From positions 1-16,196 of the forward strand of contig DAOTEJ010000063.1 in assembly GCA_035454085.1 (NCBI GenBank): a stretch of 16,196 nt of DNA. Direction: 5' to 3'. This document shows, in pieces, positions 1 through 6,498 of this stretch. A program made the translations under genes and the position numbers. Numbering within the stretch: the stretch's first letter is position 1; each line of letters opens with the position of its first letter. Below the pieces are notes generated by a model that was given only the letters and a program-made list of their open reading frames with translations, made no database searches and was not told the DNA's origin. The DNA is from DAOTEJ01 sp035454085. GTDB lineage: Bacteria; Pseudomonadota; Gammaproteobacteria; Burkholderiales; Burkholderiaceae_F.

Positions 1-205
1 GGTGATCTTCGTCTTTGTCGCGCAAGTAGACCCGAAGGAGAGCCGACACGATGAGTACGACGAGAATGTAGACAGCGACCGGGAATCCCAGATCACCATC
101 AAAGGCCTTGCCGAGGTACATGATTGCCGCAAACGCGAGGGCGAACGTCAGGGTGTTTGCCAACCACGCGCGCCGCTGAAAGGGGGTCAAGCTTTTCGAG
201 GCCAC
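1..205 (-). CDS. Small integral membrane protein, 3' end outside window
   Basis: An open frame reads from a GTG at 205 down through the window edge, giving 68 residues with no stop. An AGGAG lies about 7-8 bases upstream of the GTG, which supports this start. The product has a short basic N-terminus (SKSLTPFQRR), a hydrophobic segment at about residues 14-31, a short loop with FDGDLG, a second hydrophobic segment at about 41-58, and a charged tail (RVYLRDKDEDH). That pattern suggests a two-helix inner-membrane protein. I do not recognise the family and cannot give a function. No ATG start is available upstream of the helices, which is why it is easy to miss. It reads in the same direction as the brnTA pair but is separated from it by about 80 bases. 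Confidence 0.55.
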   Translation of the reverse strand, partial: MASKSLTPFQRRAWLANTLTFALAFAAIMYLGKAFDGDLGFPVAVYILVVLIVSALLRVYLRDKDEDH

Positions 206-286
206 CTGGCGTCTCCTGAGATTTGCGACAAAGTTAGTCTGCGAGCATCACAGCGCGCACACAATGGGACGACGATTTACGGAAGA

Positions 287-553
287 TCAAGCGACCTGCA
301 ATTCCTCTCGCAATATCTTGCGCAAGGTGGCGGCGGTCAGGGGCTTGTCGGCAGCGGCCCTTCCCTTTGCTCCGCCCACTGACTCGCGCAAGGCAGCGTT
401 GATCATCGTTTGATAGCCCACGCCTTGCGCCTCGGCCTGCGTACGGAAGTGCTCGAGGATGTCGTCATCGAGCATGATCGTGATGCGGGTCTTGCCGTTA
501 GAGGGGATGACTGCTCCACGGCGCCCCTTGCTGAAGTCGTACTCTTTACGCAT
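287..553 (-). CDS. brnA: BrnA-family antitoxin (ribbon-helix-helix)
   Basis: The 88-residue product is the antitoxin and DNA-binding partner of a type II BrnT/BrnA system. Residues 9-24 carry the basic KGRRGAVIP...GKTRIT stretch typical of BrnA. Residues 22-59 form the ribbon-helix-helix fold: strand TRITIML, helix DDDILEHFRTQAEAQ, then YQTMINAALRESV. The tail (about 72-86, PLTAATLRKILREEL) fits the C-terminal helix that contacts the toxin. The start ATG overlaps the stop of brnT by eight bases (ATGCGTAA, 546-553). A GGAG inside the end of brnT, about 7 bases upstream, would serve as ribosome binding site, so the two genes are translationally coupled. Known BrnA proteins repress their own operon together with BrnT. 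The order toxin then antitoxin is normal for this family. Confidence 0.9.
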   Translation of the reverse strand: MRKEYDFSKGRRGAVIPSNGKTRITIMLDDDILEHFRTQAEAQGVGYQTMINAALRESVGGAKGRAAADKPLTAATLRKILREELQVA

Positions 554-827
554 GGTATTGCTCCACTTCGCCTTTGCTGGCCTTCCGGGCTGAGATGAGT
601 CGCACTCGATCCTGCCGCGTCGTGTGAACCACGACTAGAACCCGCCCCAGGGTGTCCATGCCGAGAGTGACGAAGCGCTGCTCGCCCTCGGCGTCGGGAT
701 CTTCGATCGACACCGCAAGCGGATCTCGAAGCGCCTGTTCCGCGTCGGTGAAGCTGACCCGGTGCTTTCGCAGATTGGCACGCGCCTTGGCGGGGTCAAA
801 TTCGATCTCCACGGCGGCATTATGCAT
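546..827 (-). CDS. brnT: BrnT-family toxin (RelE-like ribonuclease)
   Basis: BrnT toxins are small RelE-fold ribonucleases that block translation and are neutralised by BrnA. The product shows the family pattern EIEFDPAKARANLRKHRVSF at the N-terminus, then DAEQALRDPLAVSIEDPDAEGEQRFVTLGMDTLGRVLVVVHT, and the C-terminal RLISARKASKGEVEQY. These include the conserved acidic, basic and RLISARKA-type elements. The coordinates use the ATG at 827 (93 residues). The family usually begins directly at the EIEFDP segment, which here corresponds to a GTG at 812 (88 residues). The ATG at 827 lies inside the predicted -10 region and has no Shine-Dalgarno sequence, so the GTG at 812 is the more likely start, probably on a leaderless transcript. 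The 3' end overlaps brnA by eight bases. Confidence 0.88.
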   Translation of the reverse strand: MHNAAVEIEFDPAKARANLRKHRVSFTDAEQALRDPLAVSIEDPDAEGEQRFVTLGMDTLGRVLVVVHTTRQDRVRLISARKASKGEVEQYHA

Positions 828-846
828 ACAATATGCATATCGTCAA
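819..846 (-). promoter_or_regulatory. Predicted brnTA promoter
   Basis: Reading the minus strand, TTGACG (846-841) and CATAAT (824-819) are separated by 16 bases and match the sigma-70 -35 and -10 consensus at five of six positions each. The predicted transcription start falls at about 812. That coincides with the alternative GTG start codon of brnT, which implies a leaderless or almost leaderless mRNA. The promoter is much AT-richer than the surrounding DNA. Confidence 0.55.
821..839. promoter_or_regulatory. Twin palindromes, likely BrnA operator
   Basis: Two identical palindromic octamers TATGCATA lie at 821-828 and 832-839. Their centres are 11 bases apart, about one turn of the helix, so they face the same side of the DNA. 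They overlap the spacer and -10 of the predicted brnTA promoter. Ribbon-helix-helix repressors typically bind such spaced short repeats, so autoregulation by BrnA is the obvious reading. The repeats are seen directly; the binding protein is inferred. Confidence 0.5.
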
Positions 847-861
847 GGCGTCTGCATCCGT

Positions 862-874
862 CGGGCTCCGCCCG
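862..874. terminator. Short hairpin after the Bug-family gene
   Basis: CGGGC (862-866) and GCCCG (870-874) form a five-base-pair stem with a three-base loop just after the stop of the gene at 879-1865 and just before the brnTA promoter. No T-run follows, so it is at best a weak terminator. Confidence 0.2.
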
Positions 875-878
875 CCCC

Positions 879-1865
879 TCAATCCGGCTTCACCTGCGCG
901 CGCTGTATCACCGGCTGCCAGCGCTTCTGCTCGGCCACGATGAAGGCGGCGAAGTCGGCAGGGGTGCCGCCGGCGGCGAGTGCGGCGTCGGCGGCGAGGC
1001 GGCCCTTCATGGCCTCGGACCTCACGGCGGCTTGGGCCGCGGCGGCGAGCTTTTCCTGATTCGCCTTGGGCATGCTGGCCGGGGCGAGCAGGCCGTACCA
1101 CTGGGTCATCTCGAATCCCGGCATGCCGCTCTCGGCCACGGTGGGCACGTCGGGCAGTTGCGGCAGGCGCGTGGTGGTGCCGGTGGCTATGGCGCGCAGG
1201 GTGCCGGCCTTCACGTGGCCCATCACCGCGGGGGCGCCCACCGCGGCGGCATCCAGCCGGCCGGCCAGCAGGTCGTTGAGTTGCGGCCCCGTGCCGCGGT
1301 AGGGCACGTGCACGATGTACAGGTTGCCCGCGGCCTTGAGGTACTCCATCGCCAGGTGCCCGGCACTGCCGTTGCCGGCCGAGCCGTAGTTGAGCTTGCC
1401 GGGGTTCTTGCGCGCGTACTCGATGAAGCCTTTCATGTCCTTCACCGGCGACGCAGCCGGCACCAGGTACAGGCTCGGCACCTTGGCCAGCAGGGTGATG
1501 GGCGCGAAGTCCTTGATCGGGTCGTAGGGCAGCTTGGGGTAGATGTAGGGGTTCACGGCCAGGGTGCCGATGTGCCCCAGGATCAAGGTGTGGCCGTCGG
1601 TGGAGCGTGCGGCTTCTTCCATGGCCACGTTGCCGCCCGCGCCGGGTTTGTTCTCTACGTAGACCTGCTGGCCGAGCGACTTGGAAAGCTCCGCCGCGAG
1701 CGAGCGCGCCACGATCTCGGAACTGCCGCCAGGCGCAAAGGGCACGATCAGCCGCACCGGCTTGGTGGGCCAGGCCGGCGGAGTCTGGGCCAGCGCGGGC
1801 GCGGCCCAGGCCAGGGGGGCGAGCGCCAGAGCGGCTGCCAGGGCGCGGCGGTGGGGTGAAGGCAT
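879..1865 (-). CDS. Bug/TctC-family periplasmic solute-binding protein
   Basis: The 328-residue product is the size of a tripartite tricarboxylate transporter (TTT) binding protein of the Bug family. Residues 1-26 form a signal peptide: basic MPSPHRR, hydrophobic stretch, ending ALAQ. The mature protein opens with the family hallmark WPTKPVRLIVPFAPGGSSEIVAR (about 32-54), followed by GQQVYVENKPGAGGNVA (65-81). Later come LNYGSAGNGSAGHLAMEYL, IVHVPYRGTGPQLNDLLAGRLD and DVPTVAESGMPGFE, all typical of the family. Known members bind carboxylates or other small organic acids, and the ligand cannot be told from sequence. No tctA or tctB membrane genes are in the window, so this is an orphan binding protein, which is common in Burkholderiales. 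A GGAG lies 9 bases upstream of the ATG. It is divergent from the nitroreductase gene. Confidence 0.93.
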   Translation of the reverse strand: MPSPHRRALAAALALAPLAWAAPALAQTPPAWPTKPVRLIVPFAPGGSSEIVARSLAAELSKSLGQQVYVENKPGAGGNVAMEEAARSTDGHTLILGHIGTLAVNPYIYPKLPYDPIKDFAPITLLAKVPSLYLVPAASPVKDMKGFIEYARKNPGKLNYGSAGNGSAGHLAMEYLKAAGNLYIVHVPYRGTGPQLNDLLAGRLDAAAVGAPAVMGHVKAGTLRAIATGTTTRLPQLPDVPTVAESGMPGFEMTQWYGLLAPASMPKANQEKLAAAAQAAVRSEAMKGRLAADAALAAGGTPADFAAFIVAEQKRWQPVIQRAQVKPD

Positions 1866-2026
1866 GCGGGCTGTCTCCGGTGTGTTGTTGTGTGCCGTCG
1901 GGCGGCAGTGAGCTGCGATCTTAAGGCGGGCGCGCTCGGCTTCCTGCCCCGAATGCGACGCTCGTCAAGGCGCGTGCGCGTGGGCGCGCCAGCATGCAAG
2001 CAGGACCCCCCGATCGAGGAGCTGCC

Positions 2027-2677
2027 ATGAACCTCGTCACCCGTCTGGCCCTGAGCGCCCTGGGGCGCATCGGGCCGCGCCCACCCACCGGCGCCGCGCG
2101 CGATCGCGTGCGCCTGCCTCGCCCCGACCGCAGCGGCGGACTGCCGCTGATGGAGGCGCTGGCCAAGCGGCACTCGACGCGCGAGTTCCGCGACGACGAA
2201 TTGCCCCTGCCCGTGCTCGGCCAGTTGCTGTGGGCCGCCGACGGCGTGAACCGCCCGCGCAGCCGCAGCCGCACCGCGCCCTCGGCGATGAACGCGCAGG
2301 AGATCGATCTCTACGTGGCGCTGCCCCAGGGCCTCTACCGCTACGACCCGCCGGCGCACGCGCTCGAACTCGTGCAGGCGCTCGACGTGCGCGGCCTCAC
2401 CGGCGTGCAGGACTTCGTGGAAGTGGCACCCGTGGAACTGATGATGGTGGCCACGCCCGCGCGCATGCCGCTGGTGCCGGCGGCCTCGCGCCTGACGTAC
2501 GCGGCAGCCTGCGCCGGGGCGATCGCGCAGAACGTCTACCTGGCCTGCACCTCGCTGGGCCTGGCCTGCGTGGTGCGCGGCTGGTTCGACGAGCGCCGCC
2601 TGGCGCGCGCGCTCAAGCTCGCGCGCGGCCAGCGCGTGCTGCTGGCGCAGACCGTGGGGCGGCCCGCGGCGCGCTAG
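2027..2677 (+). CDS. Nitroreductase-family flavoprotein (SagB-like)
   Basis: The 216-residue product fits the nitroreductase/SagB-type FMN oxidoreductases. The FMN-binding N-terminal motif is at residues 47-54 (KRHSTREF). SAMNAQEIDLYV (86-97) and GLYRYDP (102-108) follow, as in SagB-type dehydrogenases. AACAGAIAQNVYLACTSLGLACVVRG (160-185) is the second conserved block that lines the flavin. The start at 2027 is preferred because GAGGA sits six bases upstream; an ATG at 1994 lacks a ribosome binding site. Residues 1-10 are weakly hydrophobic, but I would not call a signal peptide. The substrate is unknown. An FKBP-type isomerase gene follows 40 bases downstream on the same strand and is probably co-transcribed. 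Confidence 0.85.
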   Translation: MNLVTRLALSALGRIGPRPPTGAARDRVRLPRPDRSGGLPLMEALAKRHSTREFRDDELPLPVLGQLLWAADGVNRPRSRSRTAPSAMNAQEIDLYVALPQGLYRYDPPAHALELVQALDVRGLTGVQDFVEVAPVELMMVATPARMPLVPAASRLTYAAACAGAIAQNVYLACTSLGLACVVRGWFDERRLARALKLARGQRVLLAQTVGRPAAR

Positions 2678-2717
2678 CATGCGCAGCCCGATTAGCCCTC
2701 ACAGCAAAGGACCGGCC

Positions 2718-3062
2718 ATGGCCACCACCACCACCCCCAGCGGACTCGTGATCGAGGAACTCGCCCCCGGCGAAGGCGAGGCCGCACGCGCCGGCCACGA
2801 CGTGCTGGTGCACTACACCGGCTGGCTCACCGACGGGCGCAAGTTCGATTCGAGCAAGGATCGTGGCGAGCCCTTCGGCTTTGCGCTCGGCGCCGGGCAG
2901 GTGATCGCGGGCTGGGACGAAGGCGTGGCCGGCATGCAAAAGGGTGGCAAGCGCAAGCTCACCATCCCGCCGCAACTGGGCTACGGCGCCTTTGGCGCGG
3001 GCGGGGTGATTCCGCCCAATGCCACGCTGGTGTTCGAGGTCGAGCTGCTCGACTTCGCCTGA
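2718..3062 (+). CDS. FKBP-type peptidyl-prolyl cis-trans isomerase
   Basis: The 114-residue product is a single FKBP domain that catalyses proline isomerisation. It carries the family sequence VLVHYTGWLTDGRKFDSS (about 29-46), PFGFALGAGQVIAGWDEGVAGM (52-73), GGKRKLTIPPQLGYGAFGAGGVIPPNATLVFEVELL (75-111), including the FKBP active-site aromatic residues Tyr, Phe and Trp and the conserved IPP and FEVELL segments. There is no signal peptide, so it is cytoplasmic. The start at 2718 has an AAAGGA six bases upstream and removes a poorly conserved N-terminal extension. It lies 40 bases after the nitroreductase gene and converges with pdxY. Confidence 0.95.
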   Translation: MATTTTPSGLVIEELAPGEGEAARAGHDVLVHYTGWLTDGRKFDSSKDRGEPFGFALGAGQVIAGWDEGVAGMQKGGKRKLTIPPQLGYGAFGAGGVIPPNATLVFEVELLDFA

Positions 3063-3077
3063 GCCGCCCCGCGCTTC

Positions 3078-3100
3078 GCCCGGGCCGCGTGGGCTCGGGC
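3078..3100. terminator. Possible bidirectional hairpin between convergent genes
   Basis: GCCCGGGCC (3078-3086) and GGCTCGGGC (3092-3100) pair over nine positions with one G-U wobble or mismatch and a five-base loop. It sits between the convergent FKBP and pdxY genes, where a terminator is expected. No T-run follows on either strand. Confidence 0.35.
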
Positions 3101-3125
3101 GCAGGGGAGCGGTGACGGCCGGGCG

Positions 3126-3986
3126 TCAGGCAAGGCGCTCGGCCGCAAAGAGCTGCGGCGGATGCACCAGGGCTTGCTGGTGGCGCACCAGGGGCAGGTC
3201 GCGGCTGCCGGGCGCGGTGGCCTGCACCAGCGCGTAGAGCGTGCTCGTGGCGTGCTCGAGCGCGGCGGGCACCGCCCCCGAGCGCAGCAGTGCGCCCAGG
3301 AACACGGCCGAGAACACGTCGCCCATGCCGTTGGGCAGGGGCTCGAGCGGCAGCCAGGGGGTGCGCACGGCCCACGCGCCCTCGGGCGCGACGGCCAGGG
3401 TCTCGATCTGCGCCGGGTCGAGGTCGGGCGTGCGCAGGCTGGTGATCACCACCGCGCGCTTGCCCGCGGCCACCAGCGCGCGGGCGGCGGCCAGCGCTTC
3501 GGTGCGCGAGGCCAGCGGCTCGCCGATCAGGGTCTCGAACTCGAACTGGTTGGGGGTGATCACGTCCGCCGCGGGCACGGCGCGCTCGCGCAGGAACTCG
3601 GGGATGCCGGGACGCACGAAGATGCCCCGGCCCACGTCGCCCATCACCGGGTCGCAGCACCACAGCGCGTCCGGGCGCGCGGCCTTGATCTCGGCCACTG
3701 CCTCGAGGATCACCTCGCCGATCGCCGCGTCGCCCAGGTAGCCCGAGAGCAGCGCGCGGCAGCGCGCCAGCACGCCGCGCTCGCGCAGCCCGGCCAGCAC
3801 CTCGCGCACGTGCTCGGCGGCGAACACCTGCCCCTTGAACGCGCCGTAGCCGGTGTGGTTGGAGAACTGCACGGTGTGGATCGCCACCGGCTCGAAGCCC
3901 AGGCGCTGCAGCGGGAACACCGCGGCGTCGTTGCCCACGTGACCGTAGGCCACGTGCGACTGAATGCTGAGGATGAGTTCGCTCAT
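3126..3986 (-). CDS. pdxY: Pyridoxal kinase PdxY
   Basis: The 286-residue product phosphorylates pyridoxal to pyridoxal 5'-phosphate in the vitamin B6 salvage pathway. It begins with the PdxY/PdxK signature ILSIQSHVAYGHVGNDAA (5-22). NHTGYGAFKG (43-52), SGYLGD (81-86), CDPVMGD (111-117), ITPNQFEFETLIG (143-155) and the ribokinase-fold catalytic motif NGMGD (219-223, with catalytic Asp223) follow in order. Length is normal for PdxY. The ATG at 3986 has no clear Shine-Dalgarno sequence, and an inverted repeat lies only a few bases upstream of it. It is downstream of and co-directional with the GNAT gene (70-base gap). Confidence 0.95.
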   Translation of the reverse strand: MSELILSIQSHVAYGHVGNDAAVFPLQRLGFEPVAIHTVQFSNHTGYGAFKGQVFAAEHVREVLAGLRERGVLARCRALLSGYLGDAAIGEVILEAVAEIKAARPDALWCCDPVMGDVGRGIFVRPGIPEFLRERAVPAADVITPNQFEFETLIGEPLASRTEALAAARALVAAGKRAVVITSLRTPDLDPAQIETLAVAPEGAWAVRTPWLPLEPLPNGMGDVFSAVFLGALLRSGAVPAALEHATSTLYALVQATAPGSRDLPLVRHQQALVHPPQLFAAERLA

Positions 3987-3990
3987 GGTG

Positions 3991-4012
3991 CGGGTGTGAG
4001 TTCTCGCACCCG
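3991..4012 (-). promoter_or_regulatory. Inverted repeat directly upstream of pdxY
   Basis: CGGGTGTG (3991-3998) and CGCACCCG (4005-4012) form an eight-position stem with one wobble or mismatch around a six-base loop. It ends four bases before the pdxY start codon, where the ribosome binding site should be. It may limit translation of pdxY, be a repressor site, or be a terminator for the upstream GNAT gene. No T-run follows. The repeat is seen; its role is inferred. Confidence 0.35.
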
Positions 4013-4056
4013 GCAGCGGGCACGCGCTGCCGATGATCGCAGATCGGGGCCGCGGC

Positions 4057-4623
4057 TCAGGCGGTGCCGATCGACTCCAGCGCCCGGCGCGCGCCCAGCC
4101 ACTGGGCGCGCAAGGCGTAGTCGATCAGCGCGATGTGGTCGCTCATCCAGTCGTCGACTCGCGCCTCGGCCGCGCCTTCTTGCAGTGCCAGACGCGCCTC
4201 CGACTCGCCCTGGCGCGTCACCACCGCCATTCCGGCACGGCGCGCGAGGCGCTGCATCGGTGCGTTGTCGGCCAGGCACTGCATGAACAGCGTGCCCAGC
4301 CCCTGGGCGCGGGCATGGGTGGTCGCGCGCTCCAGCAGAACGCGGCCCAGGCCGCGCCGGCGCTGCGAGGGCAGCACCGACAGGCCGAGCTCGGCGCAGT
4401 CCTCGCCCAGCGCGAGGTGAGCGAAGGCCACCAGTTCCAGTTCCGGATCGACCACGCCATAAATGGCGTCGCGCGCCAAGTCGAGCCCGTGCGCATAACG
4501 GACCAGGGTCGCGTCGTCGACCTGGTGCCCGAAGCGCAGGTAACGGTCTTGCGGACCCAGCCGCAGCAGGTGGGCGCAAATGTCGTGGAAGTGCGAGGGT
4601 CCGAGGCGGACGGCGAGCGGCAT
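4057..4623 (-). CDS. GNAT-family N-acetyltransferase
   Basis: The 188-residue product has the GNAT fold. The region ELELVAFAHLALGEDCAELGLSVLP (61-85) corresponds to strands 2-4. The acetyl-CoA pyrophosphate-binding loop is QRRRGLG (87-93), followed by RVLLERATTHARAQGLGTLFMQCLADNAPMQRLARRAGM (94-132), which matches motif A and the C-terminal part of the domain. The last 40 residues are a family-variable tail. The start at 4623 is chosen because a strong GGAGG lies five bases upstream; longer in-frame versions reach further but would place this Shine-Dalgarno sequence inside the gene. The acetyl acceptor is unknown. The gene precedes pdxY on the same strand. Confidence 0.8.
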   Translation of the reverse strand: MPLAVRLGPSHFHDICAHLLRLGPQDRYLRFGHQVDDATLVRYAHGLDLARDAIYGVVDPELELVAFAHLALGEDCAELGLSVLPSQRRRGLGRVLLERATTHARAQGLGTLFMQCLADNAPMQRLARRAGMAVVTRQGESEARLALQEGAAEARVDDWMSDHIALIDYALRAQWLGARRALESIGTA

Positions 4624-4860
4624 GGGGTCCTCCATGGTCGGGCGGGGCGCGCGCTCGACGCGGCCCGGGTGGGACCGCGCCCGCGGCACCCCGGCGAGCG
4701 TGCGCACGATGGTGCGTGTGCAGGATGAACACCGCATGACTCGTGCCAGGCCGTGCCGGGCCAATTCGCGCCCGCCGGTCGCCCGGCGGCGCCCTGACGC
4801 ACCGTCGCGGCGCGGCGCCGCCCCGTGGCGGTGCGTTCGGCGCGAGGGCAGGGATCGACG
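4624..4860. other. Intergenic region with a GNRA-loop hairpin
   Basis: This 237-base stretch lies between rarD (ending at 4861) and the GNAT gene. I see no convincing gene in it. The minus strand carries a seven-base-pair GC stem with a GCGA loop (4772-4789), a stable fold that could end rarD transcription although no T-run follows. Another GC-rich imperfect palindrome lies at about 4799-4835. It should also hold the promoter of the GNAT-pdxY pair, but I cannot point to clear -35 and -10 boxes. Confidence 0.35.
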
Positions 4861-5769
4861 CTAGGCGTCGGAGGCGGCGGCGCGCACGCGGGCGTCGCGG
4901 GCGCGGGCGCGCAGCCACAGCAGGCTCTCGACGCTGAAGATCGCCAGCGCGGTCCAGATCAGCGCAAAGCCCAGCGCGCGCGCGGCGTCGAAGGGCTCGT
5001 GGAACAGCCACACGCCGATCGCGAACTGCAGGGTTGGCCCGATGTACTGCAGCAGGCCCAGCGTGCTGAAAGCGATGCGCCGCGCGCCGGCGGCGAAGAG
5101 CAGCAGGGGCAGGGCGGTCACCGGGCCGGCGGCCACCAGCAGGAGCAGCGTGAGCGGGTCGCCGCTGGTGTAGGCGGCCTGGTGCTGCCAGGTGAGCCAG
5201 CCCAGCCAGGCCGCGGCCACCGGGAAGAGCAGGGCGGTCTCGAGCGCGAGGCCCTCGAGCGAGCCCAGCGGCGCGGTCTTGCGCAGCAGTCCGTAGCTCG
5301 CGAAGGTGAACGCCAGCACCAGGCCGATCCACGGCAGCTTGCCGGCGCTCCAGGTGAGCCAGGCCACACCCAGCGCGGCGATTCCCACCGCCAGCCATTG
5401 CACCGGGCGCAGACGCTCGCCCAGCAGCGCGGCGCCGAAGAGCACGTTGACCAGCGGATTGATGAAGTAGCCCAGGCTCGAGTCGATCACGTGCCCGCTC
5501 GTCACCGCCCAGATGTACAGGCCCCAGTTGAGTGCGATGAGCAGGGCCGAGAGCGCGAAGCGCGCCAGCACCCGTGGCTGGCGCGCCAACGGGCGGATCC
5601 ACGACCACGCGCCCTTCACCGCCAGCAGGGCGAGCACCACCACCAGCGACCACACGATGCGGTGCGCCAGCACCTCGGTGGCAGCGACGTGCTGCAGGGC
5701 CTTGAAGTAGAGCGGGAACAGGCCCCACAGGAAGTAGGCGCCGGCCGCGTAGAGCACGCCGCGGTTCAT
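4861..5769 (-). CDS. rarD: RarD-type EamA-family inner-membrane transporter
   Basis: The 302-residue product is an EamA/DMT-superfamily permease of the RarD type. The N-terminus GVLYAAGAYFLWGLFPLYFKAL (4-25) and HRIVWSLVVV (37-46) are hallmark RarD sequences, and LNWGLYIWAV (80-89) and SLGYFINPLVNVLFGAALLGERL (98-120) are the conserved DMT segments. About ten hydrophobic helices can be counted along the length. The name derives from chloramphenicol sensitivity in Escherichia coli, but the natural substrate of most members is unknown. The ATG at 5769 has a GAGG about nine bases upstream. It lies 40 bases downstream of the second chromate transporter gene and may belong to the yebC-purD-chrA operon. 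Confidence 0.92.
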   Translation of the reverse strand: MNRGVLYAAGAYFLWGLFPLYFKALQHVAATEVLAHRIVWSLVVVLALLAVKGAWSWIRPLARQPRVLARFALSALLIALNWGLYIWAVTSGHVIDSSLGYFINPLVNVLFGAALLGERLRPVQWLAVGIAALGVAWLTWSAGKLPWIGLVLAFTFASYGLLRKTAPLGSLEGLALETALLFPVAAAWLGWLTWQHQAAYTSGDPLTLLLLVAAGPVTALPLLLFAAGARRIAFSTLGLLQYIGPTLQFAIGVWLFHEPFDAARALGFALIWTALAIFSVESLLWLRARARDARVRAAASDA

Positions 5770-5809
5770 GCGCGCGCCTCGCGCGGGGCACGCGGCGGGC
5801 GCGCGCGCA

Positions 5810-6498
5810 TCACACCAGGCCCGTGGCGCCCAGCACCGCGCCGGCCGCGATCAGCCACAGCAGGTGCAGGCGGGTGCGCCACACCAGCAGCGCGCNNNNN
5901 NNNNNNNNNNNNNNNNNNNNNNNNNNNNNNNNNNNNNNNNNNNNNNNNNNNNNNNNNNNNNNNNNNNNNNNNNNNNNNNNNNNNNNNNNNNNNNNCCGGC
6001 CGCGATCAGCCACAGCAGGTGCAGGCGGGTGCGCCACACCAGCAGCGCGCACGCGGCGGTGAGCAGGGCCAGGCGCCAGCTCGGCGCGTCGCCCATCAGG
6101 ATCCAGCCCGTGGCGAAGAGCAGGCCGATGGTCACCGGCGCCATGCCCGCTCGGAACGCGCGCAGCGAGCGCCAGTCGGCGCGCGCCTGGCCCCAGCGCG
6201 CGGCGGCCAGCGCCAGCGTGGTCGAGGGCAGCATGATCCCCAGCAGGGTGGCCAGGGTGCCGGCCCAGCCTGCGGCCTGCCAACCCATCACCGCCACGAA
6301 CAGCACATTGGGCCCGGGCGAGGCCTGGGCGATGGCGATCGAGGCGTTGAACTGCGCGTCAGTCAGCAGCGCGGCCTGCCCCACCAGATAGCGGTGCATG
6401 TCGGGCACGACGGTGATGGCGCCGCCGACCGAAAGAAGCGAGAGCGTCAGGAAGTGAGCGAACAGGTCCCACCACTGGGCAAGGCTGAGCGTGCTCAC
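5810..6498 (-). CDS. Chromate transporter, second half-size subunit (interrupted by scaffold gap)
   Basis: This is a single CHR-domain protein of the short-chain ChrA type. It starts at a GTG (6498) that overlaps the stop of the upstream half in GTGA. The N-terminal part reads FAHFLTLSLLSVGGAITVVPDMHRYLV (13-39), TDAQFNASIAIAQASPGPN (46-64), then VLFVAVMGWQAAG. Six or so hydrophobic helices follow. SVGGAITVVPDMHR and PGPN are the conserved CHR motifs. The frame is interrupted by 100 N. If one copy of the flanking 55-base repeat and the N are removed (155 bases), the gene becomes 534 bases, 177 residues, in frame to the TGA at 5810-5812 and ending in LLWLIAAGAVLGATGLV. Length then equals typical short-chain ChrA. 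It is therefore an intact gene, not a pseudogene. Substrate is inferred from family. Confidence 0.85.
5841..5895. repeat. Left copy of 55-base direct repeat at scaffold gap
   Basis: This stretch is identical base for base with 5996-6050, on the other side of the N run. Identity ends exactly where the N begin. It is best read as one locus sequenced at the ends of two contigs. Confidence 0.95.
5896..5995. other. Scaffold gap of exactly 100 N
   Basis: The run of 100 N is the conventional placeholder for a gap of unknown size. The flanks are duplicates of each other, and the reading frame across them closes when the N and one flank are removed, so no sequence appears to be missing. Confidence 0.97.
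5996..6050. repeat. Right copy of 55-base direct repeat at scaffold gap
   Basis: Identical to 5841-5895. The sequence beyond it (from 6051) continues the chromate transporter frame upstream, while the left copy continues into its C-terminus. Confidence 0.95.

Noticed and set aside
821..839. Palindromes as a mobile element end or attachment site
   Set aside because: There is no integrase or transposase in the window and no matching second copy. The position inside a toxin-antitoxin promoter explains them better.
1994..2026. Longer start for the nitroreductase at 1994
   Set aside because: No ribosome binding site precedes it, while the ATG at 2027 has GAGGA at proper distance.
5810..6498. Frameshifted or broken chromate transporter pseudogene
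   Set aside because: The break coincides with the N gap and its duplicated flank. Removing one copy restores the frame to a typical C-terminus, so no mutation is needed to explain it.
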